NCBI GenBank assembly: GCA_964534745.1
Contig: CAZHQW010000086.1
Coordinates: forward strand, 1-8,959
DNA: 8,959 bases
Reading direction: 5' to 3'
Source: G020354785 sp964534745
Lineage (GTDB): Bacteria > Bacteroidota > Bacteroidia > Bacteroidales > UBA10428
Of the stretch, positions 1 through 6,099 are shown one piece after another. The position numbers were made by a program, and so were the translations under genes. Under the pieces are notes generated by a model that was not told the origin of the DNA, made no database searches, and worked only from the letters and a program-made list of their open reading frames with translations. Each line of letters begins with the position of its first letter. Within the stretch, counting starts at the first letter, position 1.

Positions 1-29
1 CCTAAGGTTTGTCTATTATATTATTAACA

Positions 30-494
30 TTATCTGTTAGTTGTGCAACAGCTACGACTGTTAGGATATGTTTTTAATTCTTCTATTATCTCAGTTAAAA
101 TGTCTTTATTTATATTCTTTTTATTAAGCCATAGTACTAATGATTCTATAGATGAAAAAGTCATAGGACTTAATGAAGAGTCTTTTATTGCCTGGGAAAA
201 AAGTGTTGTAACTACCAAATGTTTTGGTGTATCTGTTAAATATGCAGATTTTCTTTTACCTAATAAGGGACTAAATTTTTTAAAAAAACTAACAAACCTT
301 TCAATATCTTCTTCATTTACAATCATGTTTGCATTTCTAAAATCAAATACAAGGTCATAATCCGGATTATAATCTTGAACTGAACTTATGATTTTTCTTG
401 ATTCCATAAAATCAATAATATTGATATCTCCGGAATGGTACTCTACAATTAACCTTTCTTTGGTAATTATTTTATATGTACCAAATTTGCTCAT
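30..494 (-). CDS. Hypothetical protein, possible STAS/SpoIIAA-like fold
   Basis: This is a complete 154-residue soluble protein with an ATG start, no signal peptide and no membrane segment. The N-terminal half alternates short hydrophobic strands with a helix (YKII, LIVEYHSGDI, then a helix). It then has YNPDYDLVFDFRNA at about residues 42-55, an acidic helix (EEDIERFVSFF), a KRKSAYLTDTP segment and a final helix ending in SLVLWLNKKN. The layout of strand, GxI/D helix, 'P.YDLVFDFR' and a later 'TDTP' resembles small STAS/SpoIIAA-like proteins common in Bacteroidota, but I infer this from pattern only. There is no Shine-Dalgarno sequence upstream. It reads in the same direction as the MORN gene, 168 nt downstream of that gene's stop, and base composition is very AT-rich. 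No partner or pathway is visible, so the function is unknown. The reading frame is fairly sure; the family call is weak. Confidence 0.7.
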   Translation of the reverse strand: MSKFGTYKIITKERLIVEYHSGDINIIDFMESRKIISSVQDYNPDYDLVFDFRNANMIVNEEDIERFVSFFKKFSPLLGKRKSAYLTDTPKHLVVTTLFSQAIKDSSLSPMTFSSIESLVLWLNKKNINKDILTEIIEELKTYPNSRSCCTTNR

Positions 495-662
495 TGTTAT
501 ATTATATAATAATTATTTGTGTACTTTGTTCTTCCTCAAATACATACTGAAGCTAACATATATACTTAACTTTATTCTGTTTATTTTACATTTTAATTGG
601 ATAAAGCTGATGTTTATTACTAACTATTTTTTGGGAAGGCTGCATGCCTTGAAATAATTTAT

Positions 663-1364
663 TTACCTTAGTTCATAATAACAGGTCCATTGTCTCAATA
701 ACATTTCCAGCAGGAGATTTTTTTCGATCTTGAAAGCACCCGTAGAATAGTATTCCCTGATTCTTGCATAATCTGAATCCGGATTAACTTCTCCTTCGTA
801 TCTGATTACTCCGTTGTCATAATAGCATTTAAAATTTCCGGCAGGCTGATTATTTGAAAAATTGAATTCTGACTTCAGGGTTCCGTTATCATAATAAGTC
901 TTTATAATGCCATTTATAAGGCTGACTTTAACTTCACCGTAAGAGTCAATTGTAAAATCTACATTCCGGGTTCCTGCTGCACCACTCTGGGTTCTTTCTT
1001 TTATATACTTAAGTTTCAATTTTTCTGAATTATCATATTTTCTCAGCGTATCGAATACGAAATCATTGATATGATGAATCTCATATCGCAATTCTTGTCT
1101 CATATCGCAGGGACCCCCGACGCAGCTGTAATATTTCCATACCCCGATTTTTTGATTATTGCTGTAATTTCCTTCCTGGTAAATACATTTGTTTATTTTA
1201 TTGTTACATGTCTCTTTTTTTGCATATATCCATTTTCCCTGTTTCTGCCCCTTGGAGTCGGTAAAATTATCATATGCTTCCTGTCCGTTAACATTTATAA
1301 AATTTAAGGATATTATTAATATTAATATGTACCTCATTTTTTTAGCGGTTAATGAACGATTCAT
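663..1364 (-). CDS. Secreted MORN-repeat (YwqK-like) protein
   Basis: This is a 233-residue protein with an N-terminal signal peptide: basic NRSLTAKKMRY, then a hydrophobic ILILIISLNFI core, then NVNGQE as the likely cleavage region. It is therefore exported to the periplasm or outer membrane. After that come MORN-type repeats: KGQKQGKWIYAKK, NYSNNQKIGVWKYYS, and, after a divergent middle, IIKTYYDNGTLKSE, PAGNFKCYYDNGVIRYEGE and IREYYSTGAFKIE. Repeats of this YY.NG..K.EG kind are found in the YwqK-like family, where they are thought to mediate binding; no enzymatic residues are seen. A second in-frame ATG at 1335-1337 (MRYILI) would still leave a signal peptide, and neither start has a clear Shine-Dalgarno sequence. 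The last ~18 codons look unlike the family, and a run of seven A residues precedes them (718-724), so the C-terminus may be frameshifted. Repeat type is confident; exact role unknown. Confidence 0.8.
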   Translation of the reverse strand: MNRSLTAKKMRYILILIISLNFINVNGQEAYDNFTDSKGQKQGKWIYAKKETCNNKINKCIYQEGNYSNNQKIGVWKYYSCVGGPCDMRQELRYEIHHINDFVFDTLRKYDNSEKLKLKYIKERTQSGAAGTRNVDFTIDSYGEVKVSLINGIIKTYYDNGTLKSEFNFSNNQPAGNFKCYYDNGVIRYEGEVNPDSDYARIREYYSTGAFKIEKNLLLEMLLRQWTCYYELR

Positions 1365-1404
1365 AGATAAAATAGATTTTAATATTATAATAATATCTCT
1401 TCTT

Positions 1405-1442
1405 CCCGGTCCTTAAATTATATTGAAACTCTATAGACCGGG
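1405..1442. repeat. Perfect 7-bp inverted repeat with 24-nt AT-rich spacer
   Basis: CCCGGTC at 1405-1411 is the exact reverse complement of GACCGGG at 1436-1442, and the two are separated by 24 AT-rich bases. The arms are GC-rich in an otherwise AT-rich gap between the GYD gene and the MORN gene, both read on the minus strand. It could form an RNA stem in a transcript running from one to the other, or be a protein-binding site upstream of the MORN gene. No T-run follows it on either strand, so a classical intrinsic terminator is not supported. A chance origin is possible. Confidence 0.35.
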
Positions 1443-1514
1443 CCTGCATTAATCATATTCCTGTGAATCTAAATCAATAGTGCCCCTGTGCCGTTGACTG
1501 TCTCTTTTTCAGAA

Positions 1515-1793
1515 TCAGCCCATCATTTTGTCGAATTCTTCAACGGAAACTGCCGGTGCTGTTGTAAATGCTATTCCGGTCAATTTAGCAAGGGCCACGG
1601 AAGCCTTCATTGCCTCCTCAACGCCTGGCAGGCTTACTATAAGGACCACGTCCTGTTCAGCCAGCAGTGCATACATCGATTTTACTTCGCCCCCGAGTTT
1701 TTTGATGATCTCGACAGCTTTCTCGGTTCGTTTGGCCCCAATCCCCTTGACTGCTTCACTGGAATATTTTCCAAACATAAAAAAAACTGCCAT
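1515..1793 (-). CDS. GYD domain protein
   Basis: This is a 92-residue single-domain protein matching the GYD family (Pfam GYD domain). Visible features are an N-terminal strand AVFFMFGKYSSEAVKGIG, a 'KRTEKAVEIIKKLGGEVKSMY' type segment, a strand pair around AEQDVVLIVSLPG and a C-terminal FTTAPAVSVEEF. The length is the usual ~90-100 residues. The family is a small ferredoxin-like-fold protein of undefined function. The name-giving G-x-Y-D triplet is changed to AEQD here. The start is fixed by AGGAGG (1801-1806 in + coordinates) 7 nt before the ATG, and a Bacteroidota-type promoter lies just upstream, which suggests strong expression as a single gene. It is divergent from aat. Family assignment is good; the biological role is not known. 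Confidence 0.87.
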   Translation of the reverse strand: MAVFFMFGKYSSEAVKGIGAKRTEKAVEIIKKLGGEVKSMYALLAEQDVVLIVSLPGVEEAMKASVALAKLTGIAFTTAPAVSVEEFDKMMG

Positions 1794-1800
1794 TTATGCT

Positions 1801-1806
1801 CCTCCT
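1801..1806 (-). promoter_or_regulatory. Strong Shine-Dalgarno of the GYD gene
   Basis: On the minus strand the sequence AAAAGGAGGAGC precedes the ATG, with AGGAGG spaced 7 nt from the start codon. It is the only near-perfect Shine-Dalgarno sequence I see in the window; the other starts have none or poor ones, as is common in Bacteroidota. It fixes the start at 1793 and suggests efficient translation. Confidence 0.7.
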
Positions 1807-1824
1807 TTTTAAATTAATTATTAT

Positions 1825-1856
1825 CAAATTTAAGACACTATTTTATTAAAGTCAAT
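1825..1856 (-). promoter_or_regulatory. Bacteroidota-type promoter for the GYD gene
   Basis: On the minus strand, ATTG (1853-1856) is followed by 20 nt and then TAAATTTG (1825-1832). This is an exact match to the Bacteroidota -7 consensus TAnnTTTG at the usual 19-21 nt spacing from the -33 TTG element. Transcription would start a few bases further on, giving a short leader of about 25 nt that contains the AGGAGG. Prediction is from sequence only. Confidence 0.6.
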
Positions 1857-1932
1857 ATAAATGTATATTTAGGTTGTAAGATTGGTAGTTCATTAATTAT
1901 TGCATAATTTGCCATATAAAAATGTTAACCGG

Positions 1933-2613
1933 ATGCCAGGTAATTCCGCTGAACCAGATAAAATAATATTCCCCGACCCTGAGAAGGCTGATGAAGAGGG
2001 ACTGCTGGCTGTGGGAGGCAATCTGTCAGTCAGCACCTTAATCAGTGCCTATTCCCGGGGAATCTTTCCATGGTACAGCCAGGAAATGCCCATACTTTGG
2101 TGGTGCCCCGATCCCCGGCTTGTACTGTTTCCCTGGAAACTGAAAATTTCAAAAACATTAAGGCATATTATAAGGCAGGGAAAATACAAGGTAAGAAAAG
2201 ACACTAATTTTGAAAAGGTTATCGAACACTGTGCTTCGATAAGAAGAAGGGGACAGGAAGGTACATGGATAACGGATGAAATGAAACTGGCCTATATCAA
2301 GCTGCATAATGAAGGATATGCCCACTCATTTGAGTCTTATTTCAATAATGAGCTTGCAGGCGGACTGTATGGCGTGTCACTGGGCCGCACTTTTTTCGGG
2401 GAGTCTATGTTTTACACCATGAGCGATGCATCAAAAGTTGCATTATACTACCTGGCTGAGCAGCTGAAAGAATTGAAATTTCATTTTATAGATGCCCAGC
2501 AGTCAACTTCCCATATGAAAATGATGGGAGCAGAAGAAATTAGCAGGAGTGAGTTTCTAAGAATACTTAAAATTTCAATGGAGCAGCCAACAATCAGAGG
2601 CAAGTGGAAATAA
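1933..2613 (+). CDS. aat: Leucyl/phenylalanyl-tRNA--protein transferase
   Basis: Aat transfers Leu or Phe from aminoacyl-tRNA to the N-terminus of proteins that begin with Lys or Arg, creating N-degrons recognised by ClpS and degraded by ClpAP in the cytoplasm. The family signature is clear along the whole length: IIFPDPEKADEEGLLAVGG near the N-terminus, then RGIFPWYS, WWCPDPR, TWITDEM, GGLYGVSLG, FFGESMF, SDASKVAL and, near the C-terminus, FIDAQQSTSHMKMMGAE. The usual DCQ is DAQ here. From the ATG at 1933 it is 226 residues, normal for the family. An in-frame TTG at 1900 would add 11 residues, but the ATG places the conserved FPDP motif where homologues have it. Neither start has a Shine-Dalgarno sequence. 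It is divergent from the GYD gene, and its stop lies 9 nt from the stop of the converging gene at 2623. Appears intact. Confidence 0.96.
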   Translation: MPGNSAEPDKIIFPDPEKADEEGLLAVGGNLSVSTLISAYSRGIFPWYSQEMPILWWCPDPRLVLFPWKLKISKTLRHIIRQGKYKVRKDTNFEKVIEHCASIRRRGQEGTWITDEMKLAYIKLHNEGYAHSFESYFNNELAGGLYGVSLGRTFFGESMFYTMSDASKVALYYLAEQLKELKFHFIDAQQSTSHMKMMGAEEISRSEFLRILKISMEQPTIRGKWK

Positions 2614-2622
2614 GTTTAATTA

Positions 2623-3159
2623 TCAGTAACCTACCACCCATAGAATCCTTTCTTCATCAGCGCATTTTTCTGTCAGTTCAATCAGCTCTTTGTTTACCTT
2701 CTTCAGCTTTTTAAGGTAGCTCTCCCAGTTATCCAGCCAGTTCTTGTTATTCTTTTCAAGCTCTTCTATAAATTCTTGTCCGAACAGCCTGTTGGAAATG
2801 TTATCCATGAACTTTTCCCTTGAGTATATTTTGTTAAGTTCCTCCAGGTTGTTTATCAATTCATTCCTGAGCGGAATTATTTTGCGGGAGTTATATTTTG
2901 TTGAGCTTATATAATCATAAAGCTTGTTGGCATTTTCAAAGCAAGAGGTAAACAAATTAAAAACCTTGCTGTCGAGGTATTTTGATTCTGAATCGCAGCG
3001 CTTATAATTATTATTGTCACCTGTAATGTTTAGCTCAACAAAATTTAGTTTATCAGCGTTAAAAAGTTCTATTTTCATATCAATAGCCAGTTTTTTATTG
3101 AACATAGGATATTTTAAATATATTAAATCTTCATCAATTTCCAAAATTATACACTGCAA
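2623..3159 (-). CDS. Hypothetical protein, helical, unrecognised
   Basis: This is an open frame of 178 codons that I do not recognise. The N-terminal ~45 residues look like short beta strands (CIILEIDEDLIYLKYP, KIELFN, FVELNI). The rest is strongly helical and charged, with a long Lys/Glu-rich stretch (about residues 115-165, including LEKNNKNWLDNWESYLKKLKK) that could be coiled coil. It ends in ERILWVVGY. There is no signal peptide or membrane segment. The frame opens with TTG at 3157-3159 just after a stop codon; the first ATG is at 3103-3105 (MFNKK). The start is therefore uncertain, and the 5' end may be truncated. It is more AT-rich than its flanking genes and lies on the opposite strand between aat and the decarboxylase operon, which suggests an acquired or lineage-specific gene. 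Gene reality is moderately supported by length and by tight packing against aat. Confidence 0.55.
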   Translation of the reverse strand: MQCIILEIDEDLIYLKYPMFNKKLAIDMKIELFNADKLNFVELNITGDNNNYKRCDSESKYLDSKVFNLFTSCFENANKLYDYISSTKYNSRKIIPLRNELINNLEELNKIYSREKFMDNISNRLFGQEFIEELEKNNKNWLDNWESYLKKLKKVNKELIELTEKCADEERILWVVGY

Positions 3160-3211
3160 CAGCTAATTTATATTACTTTTATAACTATTATAATCTTAAA
3201 AAGTCTTGATA

Positions 3212-4636
3212 ATGTTTAACACGGATGAGTTTAAGAAACAGGCATATAAATTTATTGACTGGATAGCCGATTATTATAAAGATATTGAGAAATATCCGGT
3301 GAAGCCTGATATTCAGCCATACCATGTTTACAGGCAGCTTCCTTCTGCTCCTCCTGAAAGGGGGGAACCTGTTGAAACGATCTTTGAGGACTTTAAGAAA
3401 ATAATCCTCCCTGGCATGACGCACTGGCAGAGTCCTAATTTTTATGCTTTTTTCCCGGCAAATTCAAGCCCGCCATCACTTCTTGCCGAAATGCTAACGG
3501 CAGCCCTTGGTGCCCAGTGTATGAAATGGGATACTTCACCTGCCGCGACCGAACTGGAAGAGCTGGTTATGAACTGGCTTAAAAAGATGACCGGACTGCC
3601 TGACAGCTTTCACGGAGTTATTCAGGATACCGCTTCCACATCAACCCTTTGCTCTTTGCTTACTGCCAGGGAAAGGACAAGCAACTTTGAAATCAATAAA
3701 AAAGGATTCGGCTCCGGTGAAATTTACAGGGTTTACTGCTCGCAGGAAGCACATTCGTCTGTCGACAAGGCGGTTAAAATAGCAGGCATAGGCGAAAGGA
3801 ATCTGATAAGGATTGAAACAGACGGTGAGTACAGTCTTATACCGGCCGCCCTGGAGGATAGCATAAAAAAAGACATCAAGGAAAAAAGGAAGCCCCTGTG
3901 CGTTATAGCCACACTGGGTACGACAGGCTCTACGGCTGTGGATCCCCTGCACCAGATAAGTGATATCTGCAGCAAATACGACGTATGGCTCCATATTGAC
4001 GCGGCATATGCTGGTTCGGCACTCCTGCTGCCTGAATACAGGCATATGTTAACAGGTGTCGGAAAGGCAGACAGTTTCGTTTTTAATCCCCATAAATGGC
4101 TCTTCACTAATTTCGACTGCTCGGCATATTTTGTAAAGGACAGGGAAACGCTGGTAAAGACATTCCAGGTTGTGCCCGAATACCTTAAATCAATAAGCAC
4201 AGGGAAGGTCAATGATTATTGTGACTGGGGTATCCAGCTGGGCAGGAGATTCAGGGCGCTTAAACTCTGGTTTGTCATCAGGAGCTATGGAGTGGGAGGA
4301 CTGCAGGACAAACTGAGACAGCATATTTCACTTGCACGTTATTTTGAAGATAAAATAAAGAACTCAGAGAATTTTGAACTGACGGCTCCCGTGAGCTTTA
4401 ATCTGATCTGTTTTCGCTTCAGGCCGGCAGCCATTAAAGATAACGGACAGCTTAATCCGTTAAATGAGAAATTATTGGAAAGTATTAACAGGAGCGGGAA
4501 AATCTATCTTTCACATACCAGGTTAAAAGGCATTTATACATTAAGAATGGTAACGGGACAGACAAATGTGGAGAAAAGGCACGTTGATGAAGCATGGAAA
4601 ATTATAAAGGAACATGCAATGAAATTAATAAATTAG
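3212..4636 (+). CDS. PLP-dependent aromatic-L-amino-acid decarboxylase family protein
   Basis: A group II pyridoxal-phosphate decarboxylase of the animal DDC/plant TyDC type, 474 residues. It aligns through its whole length with AADC: N-terminal FKKQAYKFIDWIADYY, KIILPGMTHWQSPNFYAFFPAN, then EAHSS with the ring-stacking His181, HIDAAYAGS with Asp263 that pairs with the PLP nitrogen, and NPHKW with the Schiff-base Lys295. It continues with DYCDW and LGRRFRALKLWFV. The mobile-loop Tyr336 is present; in characterised homologues Tyr here goes with decarboxylation and Phe with aldehyde synthase activity. The likely substrate is tryptophan, tyrosine, phenylalanine or DOPA, but the exact one cannot be read from sequence. 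TTG at 3206 is also in frame; ATG at 3212 is preferred. The gene leads a tight operon, with its stop 5 nt before the kinase-RapZ start. Cytoplasmic. All catalytic positions are intact. Confidence 0.95.
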   Translation: MFNTDEFKKQAYKFIDWIADYYKDIEKYPVKPDIQPYHVYRQLPSAPPERGEPVETIFEDFKKIILPGMTHWQSPNFYAFFPANSSPPSLLAEMLTAALGAQCMKWDTSPAATELEELVMNWLKKMTGLPDSFHGVIQDTASTSTLCSLLTARERTSNFEINKKGFGSGEIYRVYCSQEAHSSVDKAVKIAGIGERNLIRIETDGEYSLIPAALEDSIKKDIKEKRKPLCVIATLGTTGSTAVDPLHQISDICSKYDVWLHIDAAYAGSALLLPEYRHMLTGVGKADSFVFNPHKWLFTNFDCSAYFVKDRETLVKTFQVVPEYLKSISTGKVNDYCDWGIQLGRRFRALKLWFVIRSYGVGGLQDKLRQHISLARYFEDKIKNSENFELTAPVSFNLICFRFRPAAIKDNGQLNPLNEKLLESINRSGKIYLSHTRLKGIYTLRMVTGQTNVEKRHVDEAWKIIKEHAMKLIN

Positions 4637-4641
4637 CATCC

Positions 4642-6099
4642 ATGGATATTATTTCATCAATAACCGTACTGTTCAGGAAATGGTCGGGGCACACTCCGGT
4701 TACTATCAAAAGGCTGCCCGATACGGCTTCGGGAAGGAAATACTACAGGCTTCAGGCAGACAATATTGCGGCCATCGGCGTAAATAGCAATAATAAAAGG
4801 GAAAACCAGGCATTCCTGTACCTTTCTGCTCATCTGAAGAAACACAATGTCAGCGTGCCCGCCGTCTATGGAACCGATATTGAAAATGGTGTTTACCTGA
4901 TCGAAGATCTGGGAGATAATACTCTATACAGCTTTATTGAAAAGATCAGGCATAATAAGGACTTTATGGAGCAGGCCGCAAAGATGTATAAGAGAGTTGT
5001 TGATAATATGCCCGATATTCAGGTCATGGCCTCCGGGGACATGGATTTCAGTATCTGCTATCCGCGACCGGAGTTTGACTGCCAGAGCATCATGTGGGAC
5101 CTTAATTATTTTAAGTATTACTTCCTCAGGTTGTCGGGAGTGACTTTTGACGAACAATACCTCGAAGAGGATTTCCAGTCACTTGCCAAATACCTGCTTC
5201 AGGCTGACTGTAATTATTTTTTATACAGGGATTTCCAGTCAAGAAATATTATGATTAAAGGAGATGACCTGTATTTTATTGATTACCAGGGAGGAAGGAG
5301 AGGGGCATTGCAGTATGACCTCGCTTCACTTTTATTTGAGGCAAAGGTTCAGCTGCCAGCAGGATTGAGACAGGAGATCCTTGACTATTATCTTACGGTC
5401 TTTTCCAGGATAAAACCTTTCAGTGCTGAAGAATTTCTTGAATATTACCCGTCATATATCCTCGTACGTTTAATACAGGCAATGGGTGCATACGGACTAA
5501 GAGGTTATTATGAGCGCAGGAGTTTTTTTCTGAGAAGCATTCCCCATGCTGTGGAGAATATGGACTGGCTGCTGCATAATTATAATGTCGGTATAAAAAT
5601 ACCTGCGCTTATGGATTGCCTCCGGCAGATAGCAGATTCCCGGGAAATTAGTGAGTATGGCCAGGAAGGACGGGAATTAACGGTATCCATTAACAGCTTT
5701 TCATACATATACGGCTCTATACCCCAGGATAATACCGGTAACGGGGGCGGATTTATTTTTGACTGCAGGGCAATGCCCAATCCGGGAATTTACCCGCAGT
5801 TCAGCAACATGACAGGCAAGGACAGTGAAGTGATTGAATTCCTGGAAAAAGAAGAAGAAGTAATAAAATATACTGATGATGTATATTCAATTGTTGAAGC
5901 ATCAATAAATAATTACAGGAAAAAGAATTTTGCAAACCTTATGATAAACTTCGGATGTACGGGCGGGCGGCACAGGTCAGTATATTTTGCAGAACAGATA
6001 GCAAAACGTATAAAGAACAGTTTTAATATAAATATAAAACTCCGCCACAGGGAACTGGAAAAACTTGATTATGAAAGCAATGATACTGGCAGCCGGTGA
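4642..6099 (+). CDS. AmgK-like sugar kinase fused to RapZ C-terminal domain
   Basis: A two-domain cytoplasmic protein of 485 residues. Residues ~1-340 are an APH/choline-kinase fold like AmgK, the anomeric MurNAc/GlcNAc kinase: phosphate-binding segment DTASGRKYYR (~27-36), VYLIEDLGD, the catalytic loop YRDFQSRNIM with Asp197, and the metal Asp214 in IDYQGG, followed by YDLASLLFEA. Residues ~345-480 match the RapZ C-terminal domain: ELTVSINSFSYIYG, FDCRAMPNP (Asp374, Arg376), NMTGKD, FGCTGGRHRSV (438-447) and LRHRELEK at the end. In E. coli this domain binds GlmY/GlmZ sRNAs and glucosamine-6-phosphate; the RapZ N-terminal P-loop domain is absent here and replaced by the kinase. An upstream in-frame ATG (4594) would overlap the decarboxylase; the ATG at 4642 is preferred. 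The 3' end overlaps murU by 29 nt, which suggests coupled translation. The substrate is inferred from the neighbour. Confidence 0.9.
   Translation: MDIISSITVLFRKWSGHTPVTIKRLPDTASGRKYYRLQADNIAAIGVNSNNKRENQAFLYLSAHLKKHNVSVPAVYGTDIENGVYLIEDLGDNTLYSFIEKIRHNKDFMEQAAKMYKRVVDNMPDIQVMASGDMDFSICYPRPEFDCQSIMWDLNYFKYYFLRLSGVTFDEQYLEEDFQSLAKYLLQADCNYFLYRDFQSRNIMIKGDDLYFIDYQGGRRGALQYDLASLLFEAKVQLPAGLRQEILDYYLTVFSRIKPFSAEEFLEYYPSYILVRLIQAMGAYGLRGYYERRSFFLRSIPHAVENMDWLLHNYNVGIKIPALMDCLRQIADSREISEYGQEGRELTVSINSFSYIYGSIPQDNTGNGGGFIFDCRAMPNPGIYPQFSNMTGKDSEVIEFLEKEEEVIKYTDDVYSIVEASINNYRKKNFANLMINFGCTGGRHRSVYFAEQIAKRIKNSFNINIKLRHRELEKLDYESNDTGSR

Noticed and set aside
636..650. Hairpin AAGGC-TGCAT-GCCTT just beyond the MORN gene stop, considered as a terminator
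   Set aside because: Only a 5-bp stem, and no T-run follows it in the direction of transcription.
388..657. Plus-strand 89-codon frame over the start of the 154-residue gene and the gap after it
   Set aside because: Low-complexity, hydrophobic translation of AT-rich DNA; it overlaps the better minus-strand gene and has no family likeness.
1488..1817. Two plus-strand frames across the GYD gene
   Set aside because: They are shadows of the GYD gene, whose domain match, promoter and Shine-Dalgarno sequence are all on the minus strand.
3641..4212. Long minus-strand frames inside the decarboxylase gene
   Set aside because: The plus strand encodes a full-length enzyme with every catalytic motif; the opposite frames show no family features.
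4594..4641. Upstream ATG extending the kinase-RapZ protein by 16 residues
   Set aside because: It lies inside the decarboxylase coding sequence, and the added residues do not resemble the kinase family; ATG at 4642 fits better.
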